From Prosopocoilus inquinatus (Eukaryota; Arthropoda; Insecta; Coleoptera; Lucanidae), in contig CM069872.1 in NCBI GenBank assembly GCA_036172665.1, positions 47,664,101 to 47,728,100 of the forward strand: a DNA stretch of 64,000 nt. The letters are read 5' to 3'. The first letter of the stretch is position 1. Each line of letters starts with the position of its first letter. The notes under the pieces are model-generated. The model made no database searches. It was given only the letters and a program-made list of their open reading frames with translations, and was not told the origin of the DNA. Shown here piece by piece: positions 24,826-35,256 of the stretch. The position numbers and the translations under genes are program-made.

Positions 24826-25152
24826 GGTACGGTAGCGGACAATAAAATACGGGCACGTCATTTTGATAATGTAAACGTGAACTTTAAATTTCTGACGTTT
24901 GACAAACTAGTAACTAGTCATTCTGACATTTATAGTTACCTGTACTACTAGTTCGTGCTTATCTTGTTTATTAGCAAAATGACTCATTTAAGACTTACTG
25001 CGAGATTTCAGTTTTTACATTTGATTTTTAAATCTTTCTTTTTACGTTTTGATAGAAATATAACCTTAATCAAGACTTGATTAAAAAAAATTGTGTAAAT
25101 ACGCACGATGTGTCAAATTTCTGCCCGAATTTTATTTTCCATTACCGTACCC
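24826..25152. mobile_element. TIR element ~327 bp
   Basis: The left end GGTACGGTAGCGGACAATAA, then AATACGGGCA, pairs with the right end TGCCCGAATTTTATTTTCCA, then TTACCGTACC. TIRs are about 30 bp with few mismatches. The interior is AT-rich and non-coding, with ACTAGTAACTAGT words near 24907. Confidence 0.82.
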
Positions 25153-25173
25153 ATCGTGGTTAATAAATAACTA

Positions 25174-25351
25174 TATGGAGGACGCCATGCGCCATGCCGT
25201 ATAACGTGAATTACTGATTACTTTGTTACGCACATGTTGTGTCCTATGGTGCTCTTTATTTTTGCTGCATAATAAAGGGGAGTGCGCATCCGAAAATCGG
25301 TTCTTTTTCTGCTCGCTTGTTACTCCTCCACTTACTCAACCTCCATGACAA
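25174..25351. mobile_element. Dispersed repeat, copy 1 (second copy sits in the LINE)
   Basis: GACGCCATGCGCCATGCC, TAACGTGAATTACTGA, TGGTGCTCTTTATTTTT and GTCCGAAAATCGGTTC-like words are shared in order with 46273..46483. The weak ends TGGAGG/CCTCCA are inverted. The interior word CCGAAAATCGG is itself palindromic. Confidence 0.78.
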
Positions 25352-25603
25352 CAAATTTGAAATTAAAAATTGACCGCCTGATCATTCAATATGAATTGTT
25401 GTAATATTGTTACGAATGTGAGCCTCGTTCTTTCTAATGAACGTTGTTATTTTATTGAGACATCTAAAACTGAGCATCTCAGAGATTCTGAGAGCTCAAA
25501 TTTCTAGAAACTCTTCATTAATACCTAAATAATTGCAGGAAGTTTGATGAATCGATCGAAGACTGGCTTTGTTAAGATTTGATTTGATCATTGCAACAAT
25601 TTT

Positions 25604-26187
25604 TAACGTGTTCAAAAAGTATGCAACAAATGAACAACTTTTTTATTATCAATTTCTCAGAGAATTAATTTTTTTCTTATTAAAAGTTTGTGCTTTAATC
25701 TAAGACTCACACAAAACTATAAAATCTCAGAAAATTGTGTTGATCGATTTTTATAATATTATAAAGTATGAAATGTAAAAGACGATTCACTTAAAAAAAA
25801 AACATTTAATAAGATGCCCCTCTCTCTGCACTTTCTTGTAGGGTTCTGTCACAGTTAGGCCTTTATAATGTTAATTTTTTGTGTAAAATTTGTTACAATG
25901 TGAGAGAGTCAGGGCTACCGCAGTGACTTTTATTGATTGATGATTTGACGTCCATCTTAGTTTTAAAACAATTATCACCATGTCTTAACAGACAGTCGAA
26001 ATTGATTATCAAATGTTCAAACCACAATAAATGAATAAATAAAATTCTTGTTACTTAAACTGTGGTCTTTTTGAGGATTATTTCTTGGGTTTTAGTCAAA
26101 GAACGAACTTTTTCAAAGAATAAATTATCTGAGAAATCAGTAATAAAAAAGTTTTCCATTTTTGCGTACTTCCTTGGATACGTTGTA
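25604..26187. mobile_element. Non-autonomous element with ~80-bp inverted arms
   Basis: The left arm (about 25604..25685) and right arm (about 26106..26187) are inverted copies of one sequence. Both contain AACTTTTTTATTA, then TTTCTCAGA. Outer parts ACGTGTTCAAAAAGTATGC and, reversed, ACGTATCCAAGGAAGTACGC align with mismatches. No coding frame between. Confidence 0.75.
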
Positions 26188-27430
26188 CAGTCGCTGAGCA
26201 ATAAATTTTGATCGTCACTGATTTTCAAATATTCGTATTTGATTTATTTTAAGAAGAGGAAAGAAATGCACGTCTTACTTTTGAATTACAATGGGAATGG
26301 GAACATTTTCTTTAATTTGTAAAAAAATCTAACTTATTTTCGACTCTTTTTTGCTAAAATGTAACAAATTTATGTAAAAATTTCAAATTTCGGGAATTAT
26401 AACTGACGCTTTAATTGGCAATCACGACCAAAATTCAATGATTGCAGCTGTATATGTACTATCAAGTTATCTGTTATTATATTCTGTATTTTCTCTTTTT
26501 ATCCTGTGCTTAAAATTGGGTTTTGTTGTAACATACGTTAATTAATTTTGTTAACCACAACTTACGGGAAATGAGAGTTAAATTAGGTTTTATTTGTCAG
26601 TTAAATGTCTGACAATACCTATCAAAAATATTTCCTGTCATCAATAAACTGACATACCGTTAAATAATTCTAACCTCTTTTTAATAAATCGTTTTCGCAC
26701 TGTAAAAAAAAACTCAAGAAAAGTGTTTTTTTTTGAAATTCCCCATTTTTTTTTTTTAATTCAGCTGTAATATACCTACCCTCGGTTACTCCGAGATATT
26801 GAGGCGATGTTTTAGTATCAAATGAGAAATTCTAAATTTTTAAATTATCACGGTGCCAGCGTTCTTCGTGATTGATATCACGTATAAAGTATAAATTAAT
26901 TTACGAAAGAATACGTACAATAGTCGTCTGCGTTAAATAACTGCACTACGTTAATCAACACTATTGCGACTACTATAACGACGAATTTTCATGTATAGTT
27001 GCGGCCTTTGAAAATTGGTACATTTTGACAAATACAATATTTCGGTCATAGAAATACTAGTAATATGGAACAACTTTTTTTCGACTACGCCTGTTGGTAT
27101 CGTAAGATAGGCAACTAACATTGCTGTTAAGGGCAAAAGCGTGGGAAAGTACATGTACTCGGTTGCGGCGATTTTGTAAAGTAGGCGCATTTATTTCTTA
27201 TAACGCATCTCTCTGTAAGAATTGACGATCTCTTGCCTGTAGGTGTCGCATTGGCTGCCTAATTTACGTTGCCGAACGATTATCATATAATTCGCGCGCT
27301 CCATGTACTGTCTATACTCTAAGGTTTTATTGAGAGTGATACTCTCTACAATCTACAGAGTTAAATAAATTCAGTTTGCTTACTTAAAATTACTTACTTA
27401 AATTAGTTAATTGAAGTTTGTTCTTTTTTT
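26188..27430. other. Unassigned DNA with a solo element end
   Basis: No gene recognised. GTTGCGGCCTTTGAAAATTG near 26996..27020 matches the ends of the element at 56651..56855, so a fragment of that family lies here. Poly-T and poly-A runs lie near 26705..26755. Confidence 0.45.
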
Positions 27431-27472
27431 CACTTCTGACGAAGCTATAAATCTATAGCGAAACGTTGAGTG
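27431..27472 (+). ncRNA. Hammerhead-ribozyme-like motif, copy 1
   Basis: The 42 nt can be laid out as a hammerhead: CACTT (stem I, 5' side), CTGACGA (core), an extra A, GCTATA-AATC-TATAGC (perfect 6-bp stem II hairpin), GAAA (core), CGTT, then GAGTG (stem I, 3' side). Stem I pairs with one wobble. It is followed by TTCATTTTTCTGTCCGG and TTTGAGATTAAAAAAACTTT, shared with the other loci. In known hammerheads stem III follows GAAA; here only AC/GT could pair and without a loop, so cleavage in cis as a monomer is doubtful. Similar minimal motifs occur in Penelope-like elements and retrozymes. Best preserved of the five. Confidence 0.6.
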
Positions 27473-29086
27473 TGCTCCCTTCATTTTTCTGTCCGGTTTG
27501 AGATTAAAAAAACTTTGTACTTTAATTAGTTAGAATTCTGGAGTCTTTTAATTTGAACTTCAAACCTCTTGACTCGAGTCGAGACTCGATTCTTCTATAA
27601 AAGTGTCGACTCGATTCCTAAAAACGCCGACTCGCCGCATCACTATACATTAAAGTCTCTGCAGCTTACATTAGCATTTACACATGTTCAAGTATAAACT
27701 GATTTTCATTATTTGAACAAAAAAAAATGCTTGTTCATTATTAATTACTACAGAGCGGCAAGTTTTAGGTTTCTGATATCCAAGTTTGCCTTGAATAAGT
27801 CATTTAGAGGTGGCAAATGAGAGTGGAAAAGTAAATATAAAATAAATATGCAGAAATCCGCACTAATTAATTTTAATTCATTGCTAATTGTTTGAATGAT
27901 CTGACTAAAACCTATGGTTATCCGCTCCTGATTGTACTCTCGAGAGATATTAAAGATTTTAGATTTTGTTTAAAACAAAAAGCGGGGGTTCTCGATGCTA
28001 GCTAGCTTGCCAAATAAAAACAGTTGTTTTTTTCATAATGCTTTTATTGATTATGGTGACGGCATTTTTTGCCATTCTTGCTTTTAATAACTGTTATAGA
28101 CTTTGGAATTTTGTTTTATTTAGGACATCAAACAAAACGCTCATTAGCTAGATTAAAGATTGTACTAATAGTGTCTATTATGTCTGTTGTTACCATAACC
28201 AATACAATGCAAATAATTAATGCAATGCAAAAACACACATGTTTGTATGTTACTGAAACAGAATACAGAATACATTTGTCATTTTAATGGACACCGTTTT
28301 TTTGTCGTGTCGTACAATAAAGAGAAATGCAAATAAACGACATTAAAGCTGTAATTAGCGCAAATTAAAAATATGCAAAGTCAATAAACACGACAGCAAA
28401 TTATTCAGACAAAACGATCAGAAAAGTTTGGAGTGTTGAGTGCTGGTAGCCGGGTGAACGTAATTCATTAATTAATAACTGGGGCAGGTGCAAGCCGTAT
28501 ACGGCTGGTTGCTCTCATTGTGGACCTCGGCACATTTATTAATTTGCATTGTTACAAGAGCAATTACGGTAACGGATTCGTAACGTGAGTAACCCCCGAC
28601 AGAAAGAGAGGATGTGGTCGGGATTTGTTGAAACCTTTTCATCCAATTTGCGGTTTTCCTTGTATCTATCCGTATGTGTACGGGTATCTTTGTCTGCTTG
28701 GCGAACGGTTAACTTCCATGCAATCACGCACCGATGATTAACGCGTTTAACACGAAACAGCGTTTAATAATCAAGTATGCAAACCAATTTTCTGCATTGC
28801 ATTCGCATTCGCACTCGCTTACAGAATAATATACACGTTAAATCAGGTGAAAATAACCGAACGGTAACTCGGTACGAATCATTAGACGCTCAAAACAACC
28901 GGTAAACCTTATGGAAGCAATTTCTCACGAACACTCTCTTTTCTTGTAGCAATTAGTATTTGTTCTTTCGAGTTCATCACGCACGCCACATTTATTTAGC
29001 ATGTGCTTGATTGAGCATGACGTGAACCTTATTTTATCATTAGAGATCTGACGAGTTACAGCACCGCCAAAAGATACTATATGTAC
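27473..29086. other. Unassigned DNA
   Basis: No gene recognised. GACTCGAGTCGAGACTCG near 27570 is a short palindromic run. The 72-codon frame at 28069..28287 is hydrophobic but shows no family features. A unique block near 28430..28620 has TTCATTAATTAATAACTGG and could be regulatory. Confidence 0.3.
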
Positions 29087-29280
29087 GTATATGGTCACAC
29101 TTTTAACTAATGTCTCCCTTATAAAAAAAATTTAAGTCAAGATCTGGAAGCAAGTAAACAAACATGTTTTGAATTTTATTCCATATTTTTATTTTGTGTT
29201 TGTTTACTTGATTGTTCGATTGCCTGTCCGTCTACGTATCTACGTAGCGGAGACATTACTAAAAAGCGTAACTGTACTTA
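29087..29280. mobile_element. Possible small palindromic element
   Basis: ACTTTTAACTAATGTCTCCC on the left pairs imperfectly with GGAGACATTACTAAAAAG on the right. Inside, CAAGTAAACAAACA pairs with TGTTTGTTTACTTG. TACGTATCTACGTA near 29232 is an additional local palindrome. Single copy. Confidence 0.5.
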
Positions 29281-29769
29281 CTTATATTCAAGAGTTGTTC
29301 AATTTGTAACTGTAATATTAAATTTACTAGAAGTAACAAGACAGTCGCATTAAACATCTTCTGCGGTATTAAATACTAGTTTCAGTCGTAGGGGTTGTTG
29401 TTTTTTTTTTTTGAATTACTTGATCGTAAGGTTCTGCAGAAGAGGAACGGGGAATCCCACATATGACAGGTTCCCTATCATTGTTTTTGAAGTTTTTCGT
29501 CAAGCATTCACGAATGAGGCTTGAATCGATATGTTTTAGAATTTCCTCAATCAAAATTAATCAAAGCTGATACTACAAATTTGATAACTGACAGATGTAA
29601 TATGGCGTATTAAATGCTCATCAAAATCATTGGTAACATGAGAGAGAGAGAGAATCTTCGAAAATATGATGTGTAAGAAGTTATCTCTATGTTCTGTGTT
29701 GACGTAGGCAAATGAATGATATACTGATCATACGTTTCACATTATCTGTTCATTTATATACTGCATGTC
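29281..29769. other. Unassigned DNA
   Basis: Nothing recognised apart from poly-T near 29399..29413 and a GA microsatellite near 29640..29654. Confidence 0.4.
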
Positions 29770-29946
29770 CAGTGGCGGCTCGTGATAATTTATTGCGGAT
29801 GGACAACAATTGCAAAAGGGAACGATGGATGCATTTTGGAAATAAATTTGTTTTTCGGGGCAGTCCCGATATGAAACCGAAACGTGCAACTTCAATAGGA
29901 CAGGACGGGCACTGCCCACCTTGCCCACCCCGACGCGTCGCCACTA
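29770..29946. mobile_element. hAT-type MITE with probable 8-bp target duplication
   Basis: The left end CAGTGGCGGCTCGTGA and the right end, reversed, TAGTGGCGACGCGTCGG are related TIRs of the CAGTGGCGG type widespread among hAT-like elements. The 8 bp before the left end (TGCATGTC) and after the right end (CACATGTC) match at six positions, consistent with the 8-bp duplication made by hAT transposases. Frames in this GC-richer patch (29712..29992, three overlapping) are not genes. Confidence 0.7.
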
Positions 29947-30972
29947 CACATGTCCAAATGAATTTTTGATAAAGGTATACCATGCAAGACAAAACGTTTG
30001 TCTCAGATTACCACAGCAATTTGTTGATTTACTTGTTACAAAACAATTTGTTTATTGACAAGCTGTTGTAGGTTACGACTTCACTTTCATGAACTACGTT
30101 TATCAGAAAATTTTTTGGACGTATGGTGCACTTGCGAACAAAAAAACTGCTCGCTCCATTATCACATTGAATTTACAGGCGATTTGATTAAATTTACATA
30201 GTGTACACTGGTCTTCAAGTTTTATAATTATAATTAAGTCATGTTAGGTGTATTGGGAATTATGATAATAATGTGATAGAGCATTACAGCTTCTGACAGG
30301 CAGAAGAAAGCCAATTTACAGTAAAAACAAGAACGAGACAGTTTCTTTGTCTGGAAGGGTACATACTACTTATTGTTATCCTTATTTTCATTATCTGGAA
30401 CCCTTACCGTTCAATGTCGTTATTTTCAAGTTCTGTTACTTTCGAACAGTTCGAATGTACTAAAGTAATAATGAAAAATTTGACTATATGAGTAGGTGAA
30501 AAATATTTCTGTACGAGAGTAATATCAGTATTACTATAATCGTTTATTTTGTGAATGTTTATACAATGCTATATTACATACTTTTTACAAAAGATAATTT
30601 CAAAAACAATCATTATGTATGTATATCCGTCACTGAATCGCACGTGTTCATTCGTATTTTGGGAGGGTACCGGAAAACATAACCAATTCTTCTTTTTTCT
30701 TTTTCACGTTATTCATAGACCCTCGTGTGTTTTCGGCAAGAAACGAGAATTTCGAGACAACGAAAGTAGTACCGGCCTAACTAGGTTATGCAACAGTTTA
30801 ACATGCTTTAAGAGTACTCTCCTTTAATGCTAAATTACAAAAACAGTCAATATTGTCTACACAACATTTAAAAGCGGAAAAATAAATTAATGAGTCCAGC
30901 TATAGTACACGTTCAGATATCACAATTTAAAGTTCAACTTTAGCACTAGTTTTTTTCTTTTTAATTTATTTT
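29947..30972 (-). other. Region downstream of the Bar exon, probable 3' UTR
   Basis: On the minus strand this directly follows the stop codon of the Bar exon. Possible poly-A signals (TTTATT on the plus strand) lie at about 30964 and 30543; the first is too close to the stop to be the likely one. No coding sequence recognised. The 3' end of the transcript cannot be fixed from sequence alone. Confidence 0.4.
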
Positions 30973-31411
30973 TTACACGTGAATTGTGTCCTCGTCGTCA
31001 CTGGGAGACCTTCTGCCACCTGTACCCGGTGAGCCAGGATCTAGGGGTGTGTCCGGACTAGGTGATCTAGGAGCAGGGGCTTCTGACGTTTGATTGCTGT
31101 AATAACTGGATAAGGTACTCAGGGAACTGCTGGCCGCTAAAGTTCCTAGGTGCGCGCTCGGACCGGGTATACCCAAACCCATTCCGGGAGGGTATATACG
31201 GTAAGGAAGGGGTTTCTGTAATGTTACCGCCGCCGCCGCTGCGGCTTGTCTGTAATAAATATCTGCAGCACTTGGCGCTGCACTAGGTCCTGATTGAGGA
31301 GGGTACCAGCAACCATATGGAGGTGCGCCGTATAATCTTTGGAAAGCTGCGTAGTTTCCCGCTTCCGCTAGAAGTTCTAAGCCGACTGCGGTTTGTCTTT
31401 TCCATTTCGTC
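30973..31411 (-). CDS. B-H1: BarH1/B-H2-type homeobox protein, last coding exon
   Basis: Bar homeodomain proteins are nuclear transcription factors that pattern insect eyes, sense organs, leg segments and neurons. This exon supplies the C-terminal 145 residues. It opens with TKWKRQ, the end of homeodomain recognition helix 3. The Bar-specific GLELLAEAGNYAAFQRLYG block follows immediately. Then come APPYGCWYPPQSG, an alanine-rich DIYYRQAAAAAA segment with LQKPLPYRIYPPG, a serine-rich SSSLSTLSSYYS stretch, and a proline/serine tail ending SPSDDEDTIHV. Insect Bar proteins share this order, including the DIYYRQ, SSYY and acidic SDDED pieces. The exon starts at the splice acceptor after TTTTTATTTCAG; the first base (G, 31411) completes an Arg codon split by the intron. 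The in-frame ATG further upstream (31455) lies in the intron. The stop is TAA at 30973..30975. GC content and codon use differ sharply from the AT-rich surroundings. I found no exon with the rest of the homeodomain. Whether it is the B-H1 or B-H2 ortholog, or the single ancestral gene, cannot be settled here. Confidence 0.95.
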
Positions 31412-31435
31412 CTGAAATAAAAAGAGAAATCATTT
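31412..31435 (-). other. Splice acceptor of the Bar last exon
   Basis: On the minus strand a pyrimidine-rich tract (TTTCTCTTTTTATTTCAG) ends in AG directly before the first exon base at 31411. The split codon (AG or CG from the previous exon, G from this one) gives the conserved Arg before TKWKRQ. Confidence 0.9.
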
Positions 31436-32069
31436 AGAAAATTCAAACATATCAACGAAGTGAAATAATGTTGGGCTATGCTATGGATCGATACGTATCA
31501 TTCTTAGATGTATCGATTCATACTATCGCTACTTCATAAAGTATTGATATTCCTAATATCGAACAAATATTAATAGATACAATTCTTTTTTATCCATAGC
31601 CGCTAATTGTAACTGTTTCGGAATCTGTTCTTTTAATTACATATTTCATCCTTAATTGCACTGAACCTCAGATGGCAGTGTTATACAGTGTCGAAAAAAA
31701 GTAAAGAATAAATGAGTTGAACTTTTGAGTTGTGACAAAAACGTCATGGACAGTTCTTTTAAATGCAAACTCCGTATTTTTTGTTGACTAATGACAAAAA
31801 AAATAACTTATTTTCTTTGCTTGAAAATCAGTGTTTGAAATTGAAAACAAATCGACGCAATATTGCAACTAGGGAACAGATAATAATGTGATAAACATGT
31901 ATAAAAGTACACATGTGGTAATGAAATGTGAATTGCGTGAGTTTACATTAAACATTCATGCACTGCTTCGAAAGCGAGTAATAAAACCTCAACACGCCAT
32001 TTACTTTCGTATTAATGAGAGTTTGATAAAGTCGGTTTTAGAAATAATTGTGTGACACTGGTGTGAGTT
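31436..32069. other. Intronic DNA, nothing recognised
   Basis: TATCGAT-like words are repeated near 31480..31570. No gene or repeat family was seen. Confidence 0.4.
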
Positions 32070-32821
32070 TCATTGAAAAAGAAATAGATTTAATAAAAAG
32101 AAAATAATAATAAGAATAACGTCAATAATTTTTGAACACTACAAACAACAGTAAAATTTAAAAAAAAATGTAAACAAACACAAAAAAAGAGAAACTTTTT
32201 GACAGTTCGAGAAACTCAAGTCCCTCGAGTGGAAAAGAGCAGTAAAAATAAAAATAAATGACGATCCGTACCAAAGAAAACTCGAATTGTAGATTTAATT
32301 AAAATAAAAATAAAAAGATAAAGATTAGTAATACTTGAATGTTCGAGATAATAGTAATTCAAAATAAAAAAATGCAAAAAAGCAAACGAAGAAAAATAGG
32401 AAAAAGACGAAAAAATTTCCGAAGGAAAAGAAAACATGACGACGAACGTATTTGTCTTCCGGAAAAATTAAGAAACATAAAGAAAGCAACAACAGTTCAG
32501 CAGGAGAAGTATAAAGCAAAAAGCAATCGTAAATTCGTACTGAAATAATTCCAGAGAACAAATGACGATCGCCAAAGGGGATGGATATATTTCTATTATT
32601 TAAAAAACCGGTCCATAAACAAGTGAGAAACGGAACACGTTCGAAAAAGCAAAAACAAAACGGTAATAGAAACAGAAAGAGCGCAAAGACAAGTTCAACA
32701 GGAGACGTAAAAACAAAAGGCGATCGTAATACATACGAATGGAAAAAAAAAGAAATAATTCCAGAAAACAATTGACGATCGCAAAAAGGAATGAATATAT
32801 TTCTATTATTTAAAAAACCAT
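32070..32821. repeat. Purine-rich tract with ~210-bp imperfect tandem repeat
   Basis: The plus strand is strongly A/G-biased for about 750 bp, so the Bar pre-mRNA would be U/C-rich here. Two units are clear: GATATATTTCTATTATTT with AAAAAACC at about 32583 and again at about 32793, preceded in each by AATAATTCCAGA and AATGACGATCG/ATTGACGATCG. AATGACGATC occurs once more near 32257. The overlapping frames on both strands (for example 32325..32771) come from this bias and are not genes. Confidence 0.75.
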
Positions 32822-33653
32822 TTTAAAAAATCTCGTTGTTTTCAATAACGCGTTTTGAGGATGAAACAAACGATTTTTATTAACAACAAAATACGACCTT
32901 TTCTCTAAAAAGAAAAAATACGTAAGTTTGAAACTCGTTGGATTGGCAACACCGCGCTTCACGCCAGTTAACCTAAAACTTTGACAGCTTTATAAGTAAG
33001 AGGATAAGGCGACACTAAATAGTCTTCCCTCTAACTTTACGTGCAACAAGTCTGAAGAAAGCAATGAACTGAATTTCTCGAAGGATTTCAAAACCTAATC
33101 CTACTTTAGGCGTAAGAGTGCGTCTGAATCCATCTCTGTCTATCGCTTTTGTTGACATTTTACATTTTTCTTCGCCGATTTCTCTCTAAATTAAAGAGAA
33201 AATAATTCAGCTAAAAGATTTCTAAACTTTCGCAAGAGCATTTTCATTTATTTACTTTTCTTTTCTTCGATCTTAACTACCCGGCCATCTTTAATTTCAG
33301 AGCTGACACCTTAAGTTTGCATTTTGGCGTTCGATTATACGTGCAGATATGTGGCCTCTTTTACACGCTCGTAATGTACGTAATTAATACGCGCTTAGCT
33401 GTAAACGCCATTTACCTCAACGAATCACTGCAAATTGGACTGCGGCACTCGACGTTTCGGATTGTTTTGATAAGTTATGTCTTTCTTTTAATTCGGTACT
33501 TAAACTTATTTGTAGGCAAGTTCCGTTTATCTCAAACGGCGTTTGTCGTTTTCTCCTGTCGTCGTTCTGACAGAATGTACAGTACACGTTATTTAATTAA
33601 GATACTTTATTAAATTAGAATTCATATCGGAAAATAGGGCCTATTCTGTATCG
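32822..33653. other. Unassigned intronic DNA
   Basis: No gene recognised. A 98-codon frame at 33317..33613 has no family features and is read against the Bar transcript. Confidence 0.35.
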
Positions 33654-33700
33654 CAGAGTTTCCCAAACTTTTAGGTTTCGCGACCCCTTTTTGAGCTGTG
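33654..33700. mobile_element. hAT-like element end (CAGAGTTTCCCAAAC)
   Basis: CAGAGTTTCCCAAACTTTTA, then GTTTCGCGACCCC, resembles the ends of hAT-type MITEs that begin CAGNGTTTCCCAA. The matching opposite end was not found, so limits are unknown; related GCGACCC words near 33943 may belong to it. Confidence 0.45.
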
Positions 33701-34221
33701 TTACGATTCACGCCCCACCCCCCTTCGTCAGCATTATAAATATTAAAATAAATATATAAAAAGAAAAAAAAAACAAATGAACATCACGTCACCAAGAAAT
33801 GTGAAAATGTTGCATTTTTTAACGTAGCTAACAACAACATTTTTGAATTCCTGAGCGAATTCTAGTCTGAATCGATAGACTTTTTTCATTTGTTTCTTTT
33901 TATGGTGCAACCCGGTAGCTACCAATCAACGTAGACCCATGGTGCGACCCATCAATTCAGGCTAGAATTTACTCTAGAACTAAATAATGTAATAAAAAAT
34001 GAATATTTAAAAAATCAGAAATTAAAAAAAAATGTGTGTATAGTGTTAGGCCTTCAAGATGCGATGATAGGTTTTGTACGAAATTCGTACGAAAAATAGA
34101 AGAAAAAAAATGCAAAATACGAGGAGGTATTGATGTGTTCTTAGCCTACTACTGAAGCAACTAATTGCTGAAACTAAAAATATAGTGTTATTCAACGTAC
34201 TCTCCTCTTAAATGAATATAC
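33701..34221. other. Unassigned intronic DNA
   Basis: Possibly the body of the hAT-like element starting at 33654. No coding signal. Confidence 0.3.
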
Positions 34222-34357
34222 TTAGGCCCAGTCTTTTTAACGCTGATTAACTTTAACCGTTGATTTATTCTTATAGAAACAATTGCTTCTATAATTGCAA
34301 CTATGGGAATAAATCAACGAATCAAAAGTTAATGAGATATGAAAATACCGGCCCTTA
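34222..34357. mobile_element. MITE, TTAAGGCCC-type TIR family, subfamily B, copy 1
   Basis: It starts TTAGGCCCAGTCTTTTTA and ends AAAATACCGGCCCTTA. The interior (TAGAAACAATTG, CTATAATTGCAACT, GGGAATAAATCAACGA) is shared with 57736..57865. It abuts the 3' end of the mariner relic and truncates its reading frame. Confidence 0.85.
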
Positions 34358-35256
34358 GTACAGCAACGCCTCTAACCCTTTCAAAAAAAAAAGATTCTTC
34401 TTGTTCAGTAAACCAGCCTTCCACAGCTTCTATTACCTTTTCGTTACACAAGAATTTATGTCTCTTTAGGCTTTTTTTCAATCGAGGAAATAGAAAAAAG
34501 TCAAGATCTAAGATCTGGGGAGACGGGGTGGGTGTTCCAGTAATTCGAACCCTAAATCTCGAATTGAATTCATCGCGATGGATGATTTGCGTGTCCTGCA
34601 AAAACAACAGACCTTTCGCTAGCATGCCACGTCTTATTCTTTGATTTTCTCTCTTAGAGTGGTTAGGAATTTGGATTAATAATCTCCAGTTATAGTTTGG
34701 CCCTTTTCTAGATAATCAATCATAATCACTCCATGAATATCCCAAAAAACTGAAGCAAGAACTCTTCCAGCTGATTTTTGGACTCGAAATTTCTTAGGCC
34801 TTGGATAACCACTGTGTTTCCATTCCATCGATTGCTGTTTCGTTTCTGGGTCGTAAAAATGCACCTAAGTTTCAGTCACGGTCACAACACGATTCAAAAA
34901 GTCTGGATCTTCTTGGAAAAGGGTACGGATTGAGCGTGGTGTTTCCACTCTTGCCGGTTTTTGGTCGGGTTTTGGGTACCAATCCATTTTGCAGATATTT
35001 TTTTCATACCTAAATCGATGTGAACTATAGGATGGACGCGTTCGTATCAAACCTTCAATGTCTCCGCCATATACTTTAGCCCAATCCGACGGTTTGATAA
35101 TATCATGTCATGATCTGGGGTTGACACCAAAGTAGGTCTTCCTGGCCACTTTTCATCTTCAACGGAAAGTTTACCTCGTTTGATTGATGCAACCCAATTT
35201 CTTCCAGTTGCGTATGAAGGACACTGATCCCCGAGTGTCTTCATAAACCTGCTCAC
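34358..35256 (-). pseudogene. mariner transposase, degenerate
   Basis: Mariner transposases are DD34D enzymes of about 345 residues that move their element at TA sites. In minus-strand order the relic shows the HTH region (TLGDQCPSYATGRNWVASIK, then EKWPGRPTLVSTP), then SIRTLFQEDPDFLNRVVTVTET where VTxDETW is expected: the catalytic Asp is Thr and the Trp is a TAG stop at 34865..34867. Next is FYDPETKQQS, WKHSGYPRPKKFRVQKSAG and SVFWDIHGV. The C-terminal part (34360..34625) keeps LLFLQD (second Asp) and LDLDFFLFPRLKKSLKRHKF (third Asp). Frames shift at least twice. Terminal inverted repeats were not identified, and the MITE at 34222..34357 cuts the 3' end. It is dead by several lesions. Confidence 0.93.

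Noticed and set aside
29369..29554. 61-codon minus frame (SSLIRECLTKNFKNNDREPV)
   Set aside because: Considered as a retroelement scrap, but no motif could be matched.
31412..31455. Upstream ATG extending the Bar exon frame to 31455
   Set aside because: The added residues (MICLNFLNDFSFYF) do not match any homeodomain, and a strong splice acceptor lies exactly where the conserved sequence begins.
32216..32775. Overlapping open frames of up to 148 codons on both strands
   Set aside because: They arise from a purine-rich repeat tract; the peptides are low-complexity (Phe/Leu on one strand, Lys/Arg on the other).
33317..33613. 98-codon plus frame preceded by a CAG acceptor-like site
   Set aside because: No family resemblance and it would lie antisense in the inferred Bar intron; a single AG after pyrimidines is common by chance.
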